Below, piece by piece: positions 1-10,769 of a DNA stretch of 64,000 bases. The DNA is from Deltaproteobacteria bacterium (GTDB lineage: Bacteria; Myxococcota; Myxococcia; Myxococcales; Anaeromyxobacteraceae). The DNA lies in the NCBI GenBank assembly GCA_016214955.1, contig JACRMN010000013.1, forward strand, positions 124,001 through 188,000, given 5' to 3'. The notes under the pieces were generated by a model. It saw only the letters and a program-made list of their open reading frames with translations. It made no database searches and was not told the DNA's origin. Numbering within the stretch: the stretch's first letter is position 1; each line of letters starts with the position of its first letter. The translations under genes were made by a program, and so were the position numbers.

Positions 1-630
1 GGCGGCCTGGATCACCTCGCCCATGTTGTGGGGCGGGATGTTGGTGGCCATGCCCACCGCGATGCCCGAGGAGCCGTTCACCAGCAGGTTGGGGAAGCGG
101 GCCGGGAGGACGGTGGGCTCGACGGTGGAGTCGTCGAAGTTGGGAACCCACTCCACCGTCTCCTTGTCGATGTCGGCCAGGAGGTAGTCGGCGAGCCTCT
201 CGAGGCGCGACTCGGTGTACCGGTAGGCCGCCGCCGGGTCGCCGTCCACCGAGCCGAAGTTGCCCTGGCCGTCGATGAGCGGGTAGCGGAGGTTCCACTC
301 CTGGGCCAGGCGGACCAGGGCGTCGTAGACGGCGGCGTCGCCGTGGGGGTGGTACTTCTTCAGCACCTCGCCGACCACGCCGGCGCACTTGGAGTAACGC
401 TTGTTGTGGTGCAGCCCCTCGGTGTGCATCGCGTAGAGGATGCGGCGGTGCACCGGCTTCAGGCCGTCGCGCACGTCGGGCAGCGCCCGCCCGATGATGA
501 CCGACATCGAGTAGTCGAGGTACGAGCGCCGCATCTCGTCCTCGATGCTGATCTGGGCGCGGTGCGGCTCGCCGCCGGGCGGCGGCGGGGGCTCGTTGGG
601 CGGGGCGGGCGGGAGCGTCTCGTCGGACAT
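1..630 (-). CDS. gyrA: DNA gyrase subunit A, N-terminal part (runs off the window)
   Basis: This is the breakage-reunion subunit of the type II topoisomerase that introduces negative supercoils. Only the first 210 codons are present; the rest lies beyond position 1. After a Pro-rich leader of about 20 residues, the frame shows the canonical GyrA core: [17 protein letters not shown], then [18 protein letters not shown], then the active-site tyrosine in AYRYTESRL and the [11 protein letters not shown] segment. The residue matching E. coli Ser83 is Ala, while Asp87 is kept. The start is ATG at 630; the Shine-Dalgarno match is weak. It follows the atp operon on the same strand, 233 bases downstream of atpC. 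The partner gyrB is 19 kb away. ParC is the alternative, but the motifs fit GyrA better. Confidence 0.95.
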   Translation of the reverse strand, partial: MSDETLPPAPPNEPPPPPGGEPHRAQISIEDEMRRSYLDYSMSVIIGRALPDVRDGLKPVHRRILYAMHTEGLHHNKRYSKCAGVVGEVLKKYHPHGDAAVYDALVRLAQEWNLRYPLIDGQGNFGSVDGDPAAAYRYTESRLERLADYLLADIDKETVEWVPNFDDSTVEPTVLPARFPNLLVNGSSGIAVGMATNIPPHNMGEVIQAA

Positions 631-665
631 GGAGGCTGGGCCGGAGGGGTCTCCGAGGAGCCTGT

Positions 666-694
666 TACTTAGCCGAGAATCCCAGGATTTTCAA
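666..694 (-). promoter_or_regulatory. candidate gyrA promoter
   Basis: On the minus strand a TTGAAA (689-694) lies 17 bases from TAAGTA (666-671), 36 bases upstream of the gyrA ATG. The -35 is good and the -10 is poor (TAnnnn), but this is the most AT-rich patch between atpC and gyrA. It is suggested by sequence only. Confidence 0.3.
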
Positions 695-812
695 TGAGTT
701 TGGCCTCGTCCGGCACCCGGAGTCGGAGGCGGAAAAGGCCCGTGATCCCGGGCCTGAGGAGGCCGCGGCGCAGGCCTCGCCTTGACTCGCGGTGAGGCTC
801 CCGGAAGCGCGA

Positions 813-836
813 GAGGGAGGCCCGGCGGCCTCCCTC
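813..836 (-). terminator. GC-rich hairpin after the atp operon
   Basis: A perfect 10-bp stem with a CGGC loop lies 28 bases beyond the atpC stop. No T-run follows on the minus strand, so it would be a Rho-assisted or 3'-stabilising hairpin rather than a classical intrinsic terminator. It separates the atp operon from gyrA. Confidence 0.5.
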
Positions 837-863
837 CCGGTGCCGGCGCGGAGGCGCGGCGGC

Positions 864-1259
864 CTAGCCGGCGACGGTGATCCGGGCCGTGGCCCGCTTC
901 ACCCGGGCCGCCTCCAGCGCGTAGTTCCCGTCCTGCTCGGTGAGGCTGCGGAGCCTGTCGCTGGCGTCCTGGAAGGCGCGCCGGGCCCGCTCGACGTCGA
1001 TCTCGTCCCTGGCCTCGGCGGTGTCGGCGAGCACGATCACCTTGTCGTCGGCCACCTGCAGGAAGCCGCCGCCGATGGCGTAGTGGGTCTCCTGGCCGCC
1101 GGCGACGGCGGTGAGCCGCCCCGGCTCCAGCGCCGACAGGAACGGCGTGTGGCCCTTGCGGATGCCGAAGCCACCCAGGCTGCCCGGCGCCCGCACCTCG
1201 TCGCACTCCAGCCTGGCGACGCGCTTCTCCGGCGTGACGATCTCGAGGGTGAGGGCCAT
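864..1259 (-). CDS. atpC: F1 ATP synthase epsilon subunit
   Basis: Epsilon links the gamma shaft to the c-ring and restrains ATP hydrolysis. At 131 aa it has the usual length, opens with the beta-sandwich pattern MALTLEIVTPEKRV, and keeps the GFGIRKGHTPFLSAL stretch typical of the N-terminal barrel. The C-terminal half is the Ala/Arg-rich helical hairpin. The ATG start lies 3 bases after the atpD stop, which supports translational coupling. It is the last gene of an atpH-A-G-D-C operon transcribed leftward. Confidence 0.95.
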   Translation of the reverse strand: MALTLEIVTPEKRVARLECDEVRAPGSLGGFGIRKGHTPFLSALEPGRLTAVAGGQETHYAIGGGFLQVADDKVIVLADTAEARDEIDVERARRAFQDASDRLRSLTEQDGNYALEAARVKRATARITVAG

Positions 1260-1262
1260 GCG

Positions 1263-2729
<1,467 letters not shown>

Positions 2730-3599
2730 CTACTTGAGCGACTCGGCGCCGCTGACGATCTCCGAGAGCTCCTTGGTGATGTAGGCCTGGCGCGCGCGGT
2801 TGTACTGGAGCGAGAGCATCGCGATCATGTCGGTGGCGTTCTTGGTCGCCGACTCCATCGCCGTCATCCGCGCGCCGTGCTCGCTGGCGGCGGAGTCGAG
2901 CAGCGCCCGGAACACCTGGACGTCCAGGTGGCGCGGGACCAGCTGCTCCAGGAGCTCCTTGCGGGCCGGCTCGTAGAGGAAGTCGATGCCGGCCGAGTCC
3001 TCCGCCGGGCCGGTCTCCACCGGCAGCAGCTGCTTCACGGCCACCTTCTGCGAGATGGCGCTCTTGAACTCGTTGAACACCAGGAACACGGCGTCGAGCT
3101 CGCCGGAGAGGAAGCGCTCGCCGTACTCGCGGGCGATCTCCTGCGCCTTGTCGGCGCTGAGCTTCTGGTGGATGCCGGTGTAGTCCTTGCGGATGGAGAC
3201 GTGGCGGGCCCGGAAGAAGTCGCGGCCCTTCTTGCCGATGGTCGAGATCAGGATCTTCTCGTACCTGTCGGCGTTCTCCACCAGGAAGCGCTGGACGCGG
3301 CGGCCGATGTTGGAGTTGAAGCCGCCGGCCAGGCCGCGGTCGGAGGTGATGACGACGAGCTCCACCACCTTGACCGGCCGGGCGGCCAGCAGCGGGTGGC
3401 CGGCGCCGCCCTCGGAGGCGGCGCGCTGGGCGATGCGCACCAGGGCCTGCTCCAGGAGCGTGGCGTAGGGCCGCGCCTTGGTGATGGCTTCCTGGGCGCG
3501 ACGCAGCTTGGCCGCGGCCACCATCTTCATGGCCTTGGTGATCTGCTGCGTGCTCTTCACCGAGCCGATGCGGCGGCGGATGTCGCGAAGGGAGGGCAC
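2730..3599 (-). CDS. atpG: F1 ATP synthase gamma subunit
   Basis: Gamma forms the rotating central shaft. The protein is 289 aa, a normal length. The N-terminal helix has the family pattern [21 protein letters not shown], the middle has [15 protein letters not shown], and the C-terminus has [15 protein letters not shown] followed by the [16 protein letters not shown] helix. It lies between atpA and atpD with 21-base gaps on each side, the standard F1 order. Confidence 0.97.
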   Translation of the reverse strand: MPSLRDIRRRIGSVKSTQQITKAMKMVAAAKLRRAQEAITKARPYATLLEQALVRIAQRAASEGGAGHPLLAARPVKVVELVVITSDRGLAGGFNSNIGRRVQRFLVENADRYEKILISTIGKKGRDFFRARHVSIRKDYTGIHQKLSADKAQEIAREYGERFLSGELDAVFLVFNEFKSAISQKVAVKQLLPVETGPAEDSAGIDFLYEPARKELLEQLVPRHLDVQVFRALLDSAASEHGARMTAMESATKNATDMIAMLSLQYNRARQAYITKELSEIVSGAESLK

Positions 3600-3620
3600 G
3601 AGAGTCCTCGAACGCCTTTC

Positions 3621-5156
<1,536 letters not shown>

Positions 5157-5200
5157 TTCGTTCTATCTCCGATTCGGTCGAGGAAGGGGGAAGGGCGGGG

Positions 5201-5740
5201 CTACTGCTTCATGCTCCGGCGCAGGGCCTCGAGCTGGGCGCGCAGCGAGCCGTCGTAGACCAGGCTGCCCACCTGGGCGACGACGCCGCCGAGCAGCGCC
5301 GGGTCGACGGCACGCTCCAGCAGCACCTGGGCGCCGGTGGCGGCGGCCAGCCTCTGGGAGAGGGCCTGGGCCTCGCCGTCGGCGAGCGGGACCGCGCTCG
5401 TGACCCTGGCGCGCACCCGGCCGAGCTTCCTGTCGGCGAGCTGGCCGAAGGTGTCGGCGATCCCGGACAGGTAGGCGAGCCGGTTCCGCTCGGCCAGCAG
5501 CGCCAGGAGGTGCGTGGGCTGCAGATCGAGCGAGAGGGCCGCGGCGAGCTTCCCGGCCACCGCCTGGCGCTGCTCCTTGGCGTAGACCGGGTTCTCGAGC
5601 AGGTCCTTCAGCTCGGGGGAGGAGGCCACGGCCTTCTGGAGGGCGGAAAGCCCCTCGGCCCAGGCCTCGACACGGCCCGCCTCGACCGCGAGGTCGAAGA
5701 GCGCCTTGGCGTAGCGCCGCGCGATGGATCCGACGATCAT
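5201..5740 (-). CDS. atpH: F1 ATP synthase delta subunit
   Basis: Delta is the peripheral-stalk connector on top of F1. I place the start at the ATG of MIVGSIARRYAKALFDLA (179 aa), since the SIARRYAKALF pattern normally sits within ten residues of the start; a GTG 21 bases upstream would add seven residues. The C-terminal half carries VDPALLGGVVAQVGSLVYDGSL, the best-conserved delta segment. It is the first gene of the leftward operon and is divergent from the Hsp20 gene. The F0 genes atpB, atpE and atpF are not next to it and not anywhere in the window. Confidence 0.93.
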   Translation of the reverse strand: MIVGSIARRYAKALFDLAVEAGRVEAWAEGLSALQKAVASSPELKDLLENPVYAKEQRQAVAGKLAAALSLDLQPTHLLALLAERNRLAYLSGIADTFGQLADRKLGRVRARVTSAVPLADGEAQALSQRLAAATGAQVLLERAVDPALLGGVVAQVGSLVYDGSLRAQLEALRRSMKQ

Positions 5741-5828
5741 AAGGGGGGCCCCGCTTAGCACGCTGGTGATATGCGGTCAAGTGGGACCGCCGGCCAATCC
5801 CTCGTTTCTACCGGCACTTGGGCACGAT

Positions 5829-5856
5829 TTGACAGCCTGGAGGGCGGCCTTACGTT
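5829..5856 (+). promoter_or_regulatory. promoter of the Hsp20 gene
   Basis: A perfect -35 TTGACA (5829-5834) is followed after 16 bases by TACGTT (5851-5856), with the ATG 42 bases downstream. The -10 matches only TAnnnT. No sigma-32-like CCCCAT box and no clear CIRCE repeat is visible, so any heat control would act by another route. Confidence 0.5.
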
Positions 5857-5897
5857 GGCCGTGCCCGAGAAGACGGGCCAAAAACGGAGGAAAGATC

Positions 5898-6335
5898 ATG
5901 GCGATGCTGACGCGGTGGGACCCCTGGCGCGAGCTCAACAGGATGCAGGACGACATGGCCCGCCTGTTCGACGACCGGCTCGCGAGCCGGGGCGGCGAGT
6001 CGCTGGGCTGGAGCCCGGCAGTGGACATCTACGAGGACGCGGAGGGGCTGTCCCTCCGGTTCGACCTGGCGGGCGTCGAGCCCAAGGACGTGGACATCCG
6101 CTTCGAGAACGGCGTGCTCACCATCAAGGGCGAGCGCCGCCTGGAGAAGGAGGAGCAGAAGGAGAACTACCACCGGGTGGAGCTCTCCTACGGCAGCTTC
6201 AACCGCTCCTTCTCGCTCCCGGCCACGGTGAACCCCGACCTCATCAAGGCCGAGGCCAAGAACGGGATCCTCGCGGTGCACCTCCCCAAGAAGCCGGAGG
6301 CCAAGCCCAAGAGCATCCAGGTGAAGGTGAGCTGA
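5898..6335 (+). CDS. Hsp20/alpha-crystallin small heat-shock protein
   Basis: This ATP-independent holdase binds unfolding proteins in the cytoplasm. It has 145 aa from ATG 5898, chosen because CGGAGGA lies seven bases upstream and the WDPWRELNRMQDDMARLF motif typically opens bacterial Hsp20 proteins. The alpha-crystallin domain spans roughly residues 38-138, with DLAGVEPKDVDIRFENGVL and the late conserved KAEAKNGILAVHLPK. The C-terminal tail has no clear I/V-x-I/V motif; it ends KSIQVKVS, where IQV may serve. It is monocistronic, divergent from atpH and closed by a strong hairpin. Confidence 0.93.
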   Translation: MAMLTRWDPWRELNRMQDDMARLFDDRLASRGGESLGWSPAVDIYEDAEGLSLRFDLAGVEPKDVDIRFENGVLTIKGERRLEKEEQKENYHRVELSYGSFNRSFSLPATVNPDLIKAEAKNGILAVHLPKKPEAKPKSIQVKVS

Positions 6336-6374
6336 TCCACCAGGGGCGACGTCACCATTGGTGAAGCAACGACG

Positions 6375-6396
6375 AGGCCCCGGGCGACCGGGGCCT
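6375..6396. terminator. bidirectional hairpin between convergent genes
   Basis: A perfect 9-bp stem with a GCGA (GNRA-type) tetraloop lies between the Hsp20 gene (+) and the bactofilin gene (-). A short pyrimidine run with CTTT follows on the plus strand. It can serve both converging transcripts. Confidence 0.7.
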
Positions 6397-6422
6397 TCGC
6401 CTTTCCTGGCGGTGAAGGTCGG

Positions 6423-6821
6423 CTAGACCGGCTGCAGCCCCGGCTTCTGGGCGCCGATGCCCTCCATCTTGCACTGGCCCTCGAAGATCACGCCCTTCTC
6501 GATCATCAGGGCCGGGGTCTCGAGGTTGCCGCGGACGCGGGCGGGCTGGTGCAGCTCGATGAGGACCTTGGCGCGGACGTTGCCCTGCACCTCGCCGTGG
6601 ACGATGAGGGTGCCACAGGTGATCTCGGCGGAGACCTTGGCCCCCTCGCCGACCACCAGGACGTCGTTGGTGACGATGGTGCCGGTGAACTTGCCGTCGA
6701 TGCGGACCGTGCCCTCGAAGGTCAGCTTGCCGTCGAACTCCGAGCCGCGGCCCAGCAGGGCGTTGAGCTCGCTCTGGCCGCCGATGGGGGTGGGCATCTC
6801 GTCTCGCTTGAGCATGGCCAT
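6423..6821 (-). CDS. bactofilin family cytoskeletal protein
   Basis: Bactofilins polymerise without nucleotide into beta-helical filaments that scaffold polar and cell-shape proteins. The 132-aa protein has a short disordered N-terminus and then right-handed beta-helix repeats with regularly spaced Gly/Val, for example FDGKLTFEGTVRIDGKFTG and CGTLIVHGEVQGNVRA (about residues 28-125). A short tail follows (GAQKPGLQPV). The length fits the family. It lies 111 bases downstream of parB on the same strand. In Myxococcus, bactofilins organise the ParABS machinery (family knowledge), so a role in positioning the segregation apparatus is plausible here but inferred. Confidence 0.9.
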   Translation of the reverse strand: MAMLKRDEMPTPIGGQSELNALLGRGSEFDGKLTFEGTVRIDGKFTGTIVTNDVLVVGEGAKVSAEITCGTLIVHGEVQGNVRAKVLIELHQPARVRGNLETPALMIEKGVIFEGQCKMEGIGAQKPGLQPV

Positions 6822-6932
6822 GGGCGTGGGTCTCCTCGGGTGAAGGCCGCCGGCCTGGGGCGGGGAGCCCCCGGCGTGGCGGCGCGTGTGTGCCCTCCGG
6901 CGCGGAGGTGCGTGGCCGGGAAGCGGCGCCGC

Positions 6933-7805
6933 TCAGGCGCCGATGCGCTCCAGGATCCCGTCCAGCTCCTCGAGGGAGGTGTACTCGATCTCGAGGCGGC
7001 CGGCCACCTTGGTTCGCGGCAGCACCCGGCAGCGGCAGCCGAGGCGGCGCGAGAGGCGGGCCGCGAGATCGCGCGTGCCCGGCGTCTCGGCGGGCGCGGC
7101 CTTCCGGGGCTTGCCCTGCCCGAGGAGATCGCGCACCAGCGCCTCGGTGGCCCGCACCGAGAGCGACTCCTTCAGCACCCGCTGCGTGGCGCGCCGGATG
7201 GCGTCGGCCTGCTCCAGGCCCAGCAGCGCCCGGGCGTGGCCCATCTCCAGCTGGCCGGTGCGCACCGCGTCGCGCACGTCGCCGGGCAGCCGCAAGAGGC
7301 GCAGCGCGTTGGCCACGGTGGAGCGCTCCTTGCCCACCCGCCCGGCGAGCTGCTCCTGGGTGAGGTCGTGCTCCTTGGCCAGCACCTCGTAGGCCTCGGC
7401 CTCCTCGATGGCGTTCAGGTCGGCGCGCTGCAGGTTCTCCACCAGCGCCAGCTCGAAGGCCTCCTGGTCGGTGGCCTCGCGGACGATGGCCGGGATCTCC
7501 TTGAGGCCGGCCCGCTGCGCCGCGCGCCAGCGCCGCTCGCCGGCGACGATGCGGTAGCGGCTGCCGCTGCGCCGCACCAGGATGGGCTCGACGACCCCGT
7601 GGGCCTGGATGGAGGCGGCCAGCTCCGCCAGGCGCGCCTCGTCGAAGCGCTTGCGCGGCTGGCGGGCGCTGCGCTCCACCGCCTCGATGGGGAGCTGGAG
7701 CAGGCCGCGGCCGGAGACGGCGGGCGCCGCCGGGGCCGGGGCGTTGCCCAGCAGGGCGGCCATGCCGCGGCCCAGGGCCGGGCGCCGGCGATCGGCGAGG
7801 CTCAC
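6933..7805 (-). CDS. parB: ParB chromosome-partitioning CTPase, parS-binding
   Basis: ParB binds parS, spreads as a CTP-dependent clamp and loads SMC. The start is GTG 7805, overlapping the parA stop as GTGA; it gives the usual N-terminal RRRPALGRGMAALL motif that stimulates ParA ATPase. The 290-aa protein has the CTP-binding GERRWRAAQRAG (residues 89-100) and ENLQR (123-127). It then has a helix-turn-helix around EQLAGRVGKERSTVANALRLL and a C-terminal dimerisation region. Three parS sites lie within 2.1 kb upstream. Other in-frame upstream codons overlap parA and are not used. Confidence 0.95.
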   Translation of the reverse strand: MSLADRRRPALGRGMAALLGNAPAPAAPAVSGRGLLQLPIEAVERSARQPRKRFDEARLAELAASIQAHGVVEPILVRRSGSRYRIVAGERRWRAAQRAGLKEIPAIVREATDQEAFELALVENLQRADLNAIEEAEAYEVLAKEHDLTQEQLAGRVGKERSTVANALRLLRLPGDVRDAVRTGQLEMGHARALLGLEQADAIRRATQRVLKESLSVRATEALVRDLLGQGKPRKAAPAETPGTRDLAARLSRRLGCRCRVLPRTKVAGRLEIEYTSLEELDGILERIGA

Positions 7806-8584
7806 GCCGCCCTCCCGAGCTTCTCGGCCCGCTTCACCACCTCGCGGGCCAGCGCCAGGTAGCTCTGGCAGCCCTTGGAGGCCACGTCGTAGAGCAGCAC
7901 CGGCTTGCCGTGGGAGGGGCTCTCCGAGAGCCGCACGTTGCGCGGGATGACGGTCTGGAAGACCTCCTTCTTGAAGTGGCTCCGGATCTCGTCGGTGACC
8001 TGGGTGGCCAGGTTGTTCTGCGCGTACATGGTGAGGACGATGCCGTCGACGTGGAGCCTGGGGTTGGGCCCCTCGCGCACCAGGTCGATGGTGCGGAGCA
8101 CGTCGGCCAGCCCCTCGAGGGCGAAGTACTCGCACTGGATGGGGATGAGCACGCCCTGGGCGGCGACCAGGCCGTTGAGGGTGAGGAGGCCGAGGGAGGG
8201 CGGGCAGTCGATGACGATCCACTCGTACTCCCGCTGCACCTCGCGGAGCGCCTCCCGCAGCCTGGACTCGCGCCGCTCGGTGCCGGCCAGCTCCAGCTCG
8301 GCTCCCACCAGGTGGCGGCTGGCGGGGACGAGGTCGAGGAACTTGAGCTCGGTGGAGCGGACCACCTCCGAGACGGGCCGGCCGTCGAGGAGCACCTCGT
8401 AGAGGCTCTGCCCCTCCACCTCGTCGCGGGCGACCCCCACGGCGGAGCCGGCGTTGCCCTGGGGGTCGATGTCCACGAGCAGGGTCCGGCGCTCGGAGGC
8501 GGCCAGGCTGGCGGCCAGGTTCACGGCGGTGGTGGTCTTCCCGACCCCGCCCTTCTGGTTCGCGATGGTGAGGATGCGCGGCAT
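7802..8584 (-). CDS. parA: ParA chromosome-partitioning ATPase
   Basis: ParA is a deviant Walker ATPase that moves ParB-parS complexes along the nucleoid. The 260-aa protein begins at ATG 8584, preceded by GGGGGAAAG. The Walker A loop KGGVGKTT is at residues 11-18, the LLVDIDPQGN motif follows, and the Walker B CPPSLGLLTLN is central. An in-frame ATG 60 bases upstream exists but would put the P-loop unusually deep. It is translationally coupled to parB. Confidence 0.95.
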   Translation of the reverse strand: MPRILTIANQKGGVGKTTTAVNLAASLAASERRTLLVDIDPQGNAGSAVGVARDEVEGQSLYEVLLDGRPVSEVVRSTELKFLDLVPASRHLVGAELELAGTERRESRLREALREVQREYEWIVIDCPPSLGLLTLNGLVAAQGVLIPIQCEYFALEGLADVLRTIDLVREGPNPRLHVDGIVLTMYAQNNLATQVTDEIRSHFKKEVFQTVIPRNVRLSESPSHGKPVLLYDVASKGCQSYLALAREVVKRAEKLGRAA

Positions 8585-8718
8585 CTTTCCCCCAGTCTTC
8601 GCGGATCTACCGCCTTCGAGGGCGCGGAGCTTGGAGCGAGTCATGTCATGTCCTGTCACGGCACGCCAGGGTGCGGCCTGGCCCGGGGAGGCCGCATCCT
8701 GGATCGGGGATCTGACAG

Positions 8719-8734
8719 TGTTCCACGTGGAACG
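8719..8734. promoter_or_regulatory. parS site 1
   Basis: The sequence TGTTCCACGTGGAACG contains the perfect 14-bp palindrome GTTCCACGTGGAAC (8720-8733). It is one base short of the full 16-bp ParB site and lies 135 bases upstream of the parA start. Confidence 0.93.
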
Positions 8735-8789
8735 TGCGGGGCGGCCCGGGAACCTCCAGGGCCCCCTCGTCGTCCGCGGAGGCCCGCGA

Positions 8790-8805
8790 TGTTCCACGTG
8801 GAACC
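8790..8805. promoter_or_regulatory. parS site 2
   Basis: TGTTCCACGTGGAACC has the same perfect 14-bp core (8791-8804), with one outer base differing from the 16-bp palindrome. It lies 71 bases from site 1, close enough for joint occupancy. Confidence 0.93.
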
Positions 8806-9381
8806 GTCCGACCTCGACCCCGCGCTCCCGGGATCCTCCGGTCGCTCCTCGAGTAGCGCAGCGCCGGCTCCCGGGCCTCTCGTCTCCGTCTTCGGGCCGC
8901 GGCTAGCATGGTTGCTGAATCGGGCCCCGGGAGTGGGCGGTGCGGGTCCTGGCGGCTTCGCCCGGGGCGCCGGCCGCGGCGGTCCTCGCCGCGCGGGCGG
9001 CCGCTTGAACGTGGGTTGCCTGAGCTTCGGGGGCGTCGGTACCGAGGCGGAGGTGCCGGCGCAGCGGGGCCGAACGCCGCCCGCAGATTCGGCTGCAGAG
9101 AAGGGGACGTCGGCGCCCCGGAACGACCGGGACAGGCATCCCGCGGCTCCGGTCCGGCGCGTCGGGCCCCGGACTTCGCCGCCACCCGCACCGCCCCGCG
9201 CGCGAGCAGGCCCGGGGATCGACCAGGGAGCTCCGCCCATGTACTTCGCCCTCGGCGGGGTGGCGATGCAGGGTGAGCGGCAGCAGCAAGAGGCGCTGAT
9301 GAGCCTGAAGCGGGCACGGACCGAGCCTTCCATCCGGCGCATCCAGGAGCTGGCCGACAGCGAGCTCGGGCGGCTCTCGCC

Positions 9382-9544
9382 GCCCCGACGCTTGCGAGAC
9401 GCCCCGGCGGCCAGCGTTCGCGCGGCCGGGAGGCGCGCCGGGAACGGAGGACGGGCGGCCGAGGACGGCATCACCGGCGAGGCGCCGACGAAGCACCGGC
9501 CCATTGCGGCCCCTCCGGAGGCGTCGCCCAGCGCCGGGATGGGG
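9382..9544. repeat. direct repeat, copy A
   Basis: This segment of about 163 bases recurs in the same orientation at 9715-9877. The ends are best conserved: both start GCCCCGACGCTTGCGAGACG and both end near CGCCGGGATG, with a shared GACGAAGCACCGGCCC in the middle. The interior has diverged. It shows no coding constraint that I can see. It might be a dispersed intergenic repeat family. Confidence 0.75.
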
Positions 9545-9714
9545 GCCTCCTCCTTCCGGTGGAACAGTCCACGGAGCCGCGCAGCCGGCGCGCCGGCCGG
9601 AGCCGCCTTCCGGAGCGAGCCTGGTGCACAGGGGGCTCGCGCGGCCGAGAAGATGGACCGCGTCGAGCAACCGTTCGTGGGCGCGGCAACGGCGAGCCGC
9701 GCCCTGTCGTCCGC

Positions 9715-9877
9715 GCCCCGACGCTTGCGAGACGCCTCGGCGACCAGCGTTCGCGCGGCCGGGAACAGCGCTGCGAGCGGAGGACCAGCGGCGGAGGCCG
9801 GCGTCGCCCGCGAAGCGGCGACGAAGCACCGGCCCGCTGCGGCCCTCGGGAGGCGTTCGTCGAGCGCCGGGATGCGG
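9715..9877. repeat. direct repeat, copy B
   Basis: This is the second copy of the element at 9382-9544, same orientation and similar length. It ends only 13 bases before parS site 3, so that site may have been placed or kept together with the repeat. Confidence 0.75.
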
Positions 9878-9888
9878 GCGCGCTTCCA

Positions 9889-9904
9889 CGTTCCACGTGG
9901 AACA
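9889..9904. promoter_or_regulatory. parS site 3
   Basis: CGTTCCACGTGGAACA contains the same perfect 14-bp palindrome (9890-9903). It lies 40 bases upstream of the tautomerase start, so ParB spreading could cover that promoter. Confidence 0.93.
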
Positions 9905-9944
9905 TCGCCCCGGCCAGGCCGGCCTCTCGGCTACCATCGCCCCC

Positions 9945-10328
9945 ATGCCCCTCGTCCACGTCCACCTGGCCCGCGGTCGCACCGCCACCGCGCGCGCCGC
10001 CATCCTCGACGGCGTCCACGCCGCGCTCGTCGAGGCGTTCCGCCTCCCGGCCGACGACCGCAACCAGATCCTCCACCAGCACGAGCCCGAGGACTTCCAG
10101 GCCCGCCGCGGCAACGGCGCGGTCTTCGTGGAGATCACCGCCTTCCCCGGCCGCTCGCCGGCCGCCAAGAAGGCGCTCTTCGCCGCCGTGGTCCGCAACC
10201 TGGCGGCCGCTGGCGTCGAGCCGGCCGCGGTCCTCACCGTCATCCACGAGCCGCCGCTGGAGAGCTGGGGCATCCGCGGCGGGCTCCCGGCGAGCGAGGT
10301 CGACCTCGGCTTCACCACACGGGTCTGA
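9945..10328 (+). CDS. tautomerase-superfamily protein
   Basis: The product is 127 aa and starts MPLVHVHL, which leaves the N-terminal proline (Pro1 after Met removal) that acts as catalytic base in 4-oxalocrotonate tautomerase relatives. Two beta-alpha-beta halves are visible: residues 1-60, with NQILHQHEPEDFQARRG, and residues 60-127, with VFVEITAFPGRSPAAKKALFAAV and ESWGIRGGLPASEV. The length fits the fused or long-chain subgroup. The substrate is unknown. It stands alone as a rightward gene inside a leftward block, next to parS site 3 and two decayed genes, suggesting an inserted accessory gene. Confidence 0.85.
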   Translation: MPLVHVHLARGRTATARAAILDGVHAALVEAFRLPADDRNQILHQHEPEDFQARRGNGAVFVEITAFPGRSPAAKKALFAAVVRNLAAAGVEPAAVLTVIHEPPLESWGIRGGLPASEVDLGFTTRV

Positions 10329-10329
10329 C

Positions 10330-10713
10330 CCCGCCCCCGACCGCCGCCCTCTCCAACCCTCCAGGAACCGGGCCCCCGGCCCCATACCCGCTCGGCCGAC
10401 TCCCGGTCGTTGTCGGGCAGCTCGGGATCGGTGAAGAGGTGACCGCCGCGGTGGAAATGGAGCTCCACCCGAGCCCCCAGCCCCACCAGCCCGCGCCGCC
10501 ACGCCCAAACCTCCTCGCGCGGCTCCCACGGGTCACCCTCGGCGAGATGGGCCTCCACCCTCCACGGCACCGGCAGGGCCGCCGCCACCTCCGCAACTCC
10601 GTGCAGCAGCAGCAGCCGCGAGAACCGGCCGCCGCCGGCCGCCAGCGCGCCGCGGCCGCCAGGTCCGCCGCCCGCAGCCCGTATGCCGAGTGGAGCAGCA
10701 CCACCTCCGCCAG
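10330..10713 (-). pseudogene. dienelactone-hydrolase-like remnant
   Basis: The right end reads AEVVLLHSAYGLRAADLAAA, matching the start of small dienelactone hydrolase family proteins, with CTG where a start would be. After about 20 codons the homology jumps and continues in another frame: LLLLHGVAEV, PWRVEAHLAEGDPWEP, then ARVELHFHRGGHLFTDPELP, the C-terminal catalytic-His region of that family. The central part with the nucleophile elbow is missing. The two pieces are therefore joined by an internal deletion plus a frame change. The family assignment is from motif recognition. Confidence 0.65.
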
Positions 10714-10769
10714 CGCGCCTCCCTGCGCCCGCCCTCGCGGCCCGTCGGGTCCCCCAACCGGCCGCTCCC

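Larger units (their letters stand above)
8585..9944. other. 1.36-kb segment without a supported gene
   Basis: Between parA and the tautomerase gene no frame shows a recognisable protein or sensible start. The open frames on both strands are Pro/Arg/Ala-rich products of GC content. What it does hold is three parS palindromes and two copies of a diverged direct repeat (9382-9544 and 9715-9877). The parA promoter should lie in its left end, but I see no convincing -35/-10 pair. Confidence 0.6.

Noticed and set aside
8656-9504. Minus-strand open frame across the parS/repeat region
   Set aside because: Arg/Pro/Ala-rich with no domain; it spans two parS sites and part of a repeat copy, so it is not a credible gene.
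9556-9572. parS-like half-site (TGTTCCAC on the minus strand)
   Set aside because: Only one arm matches; not enough for ParB binding.
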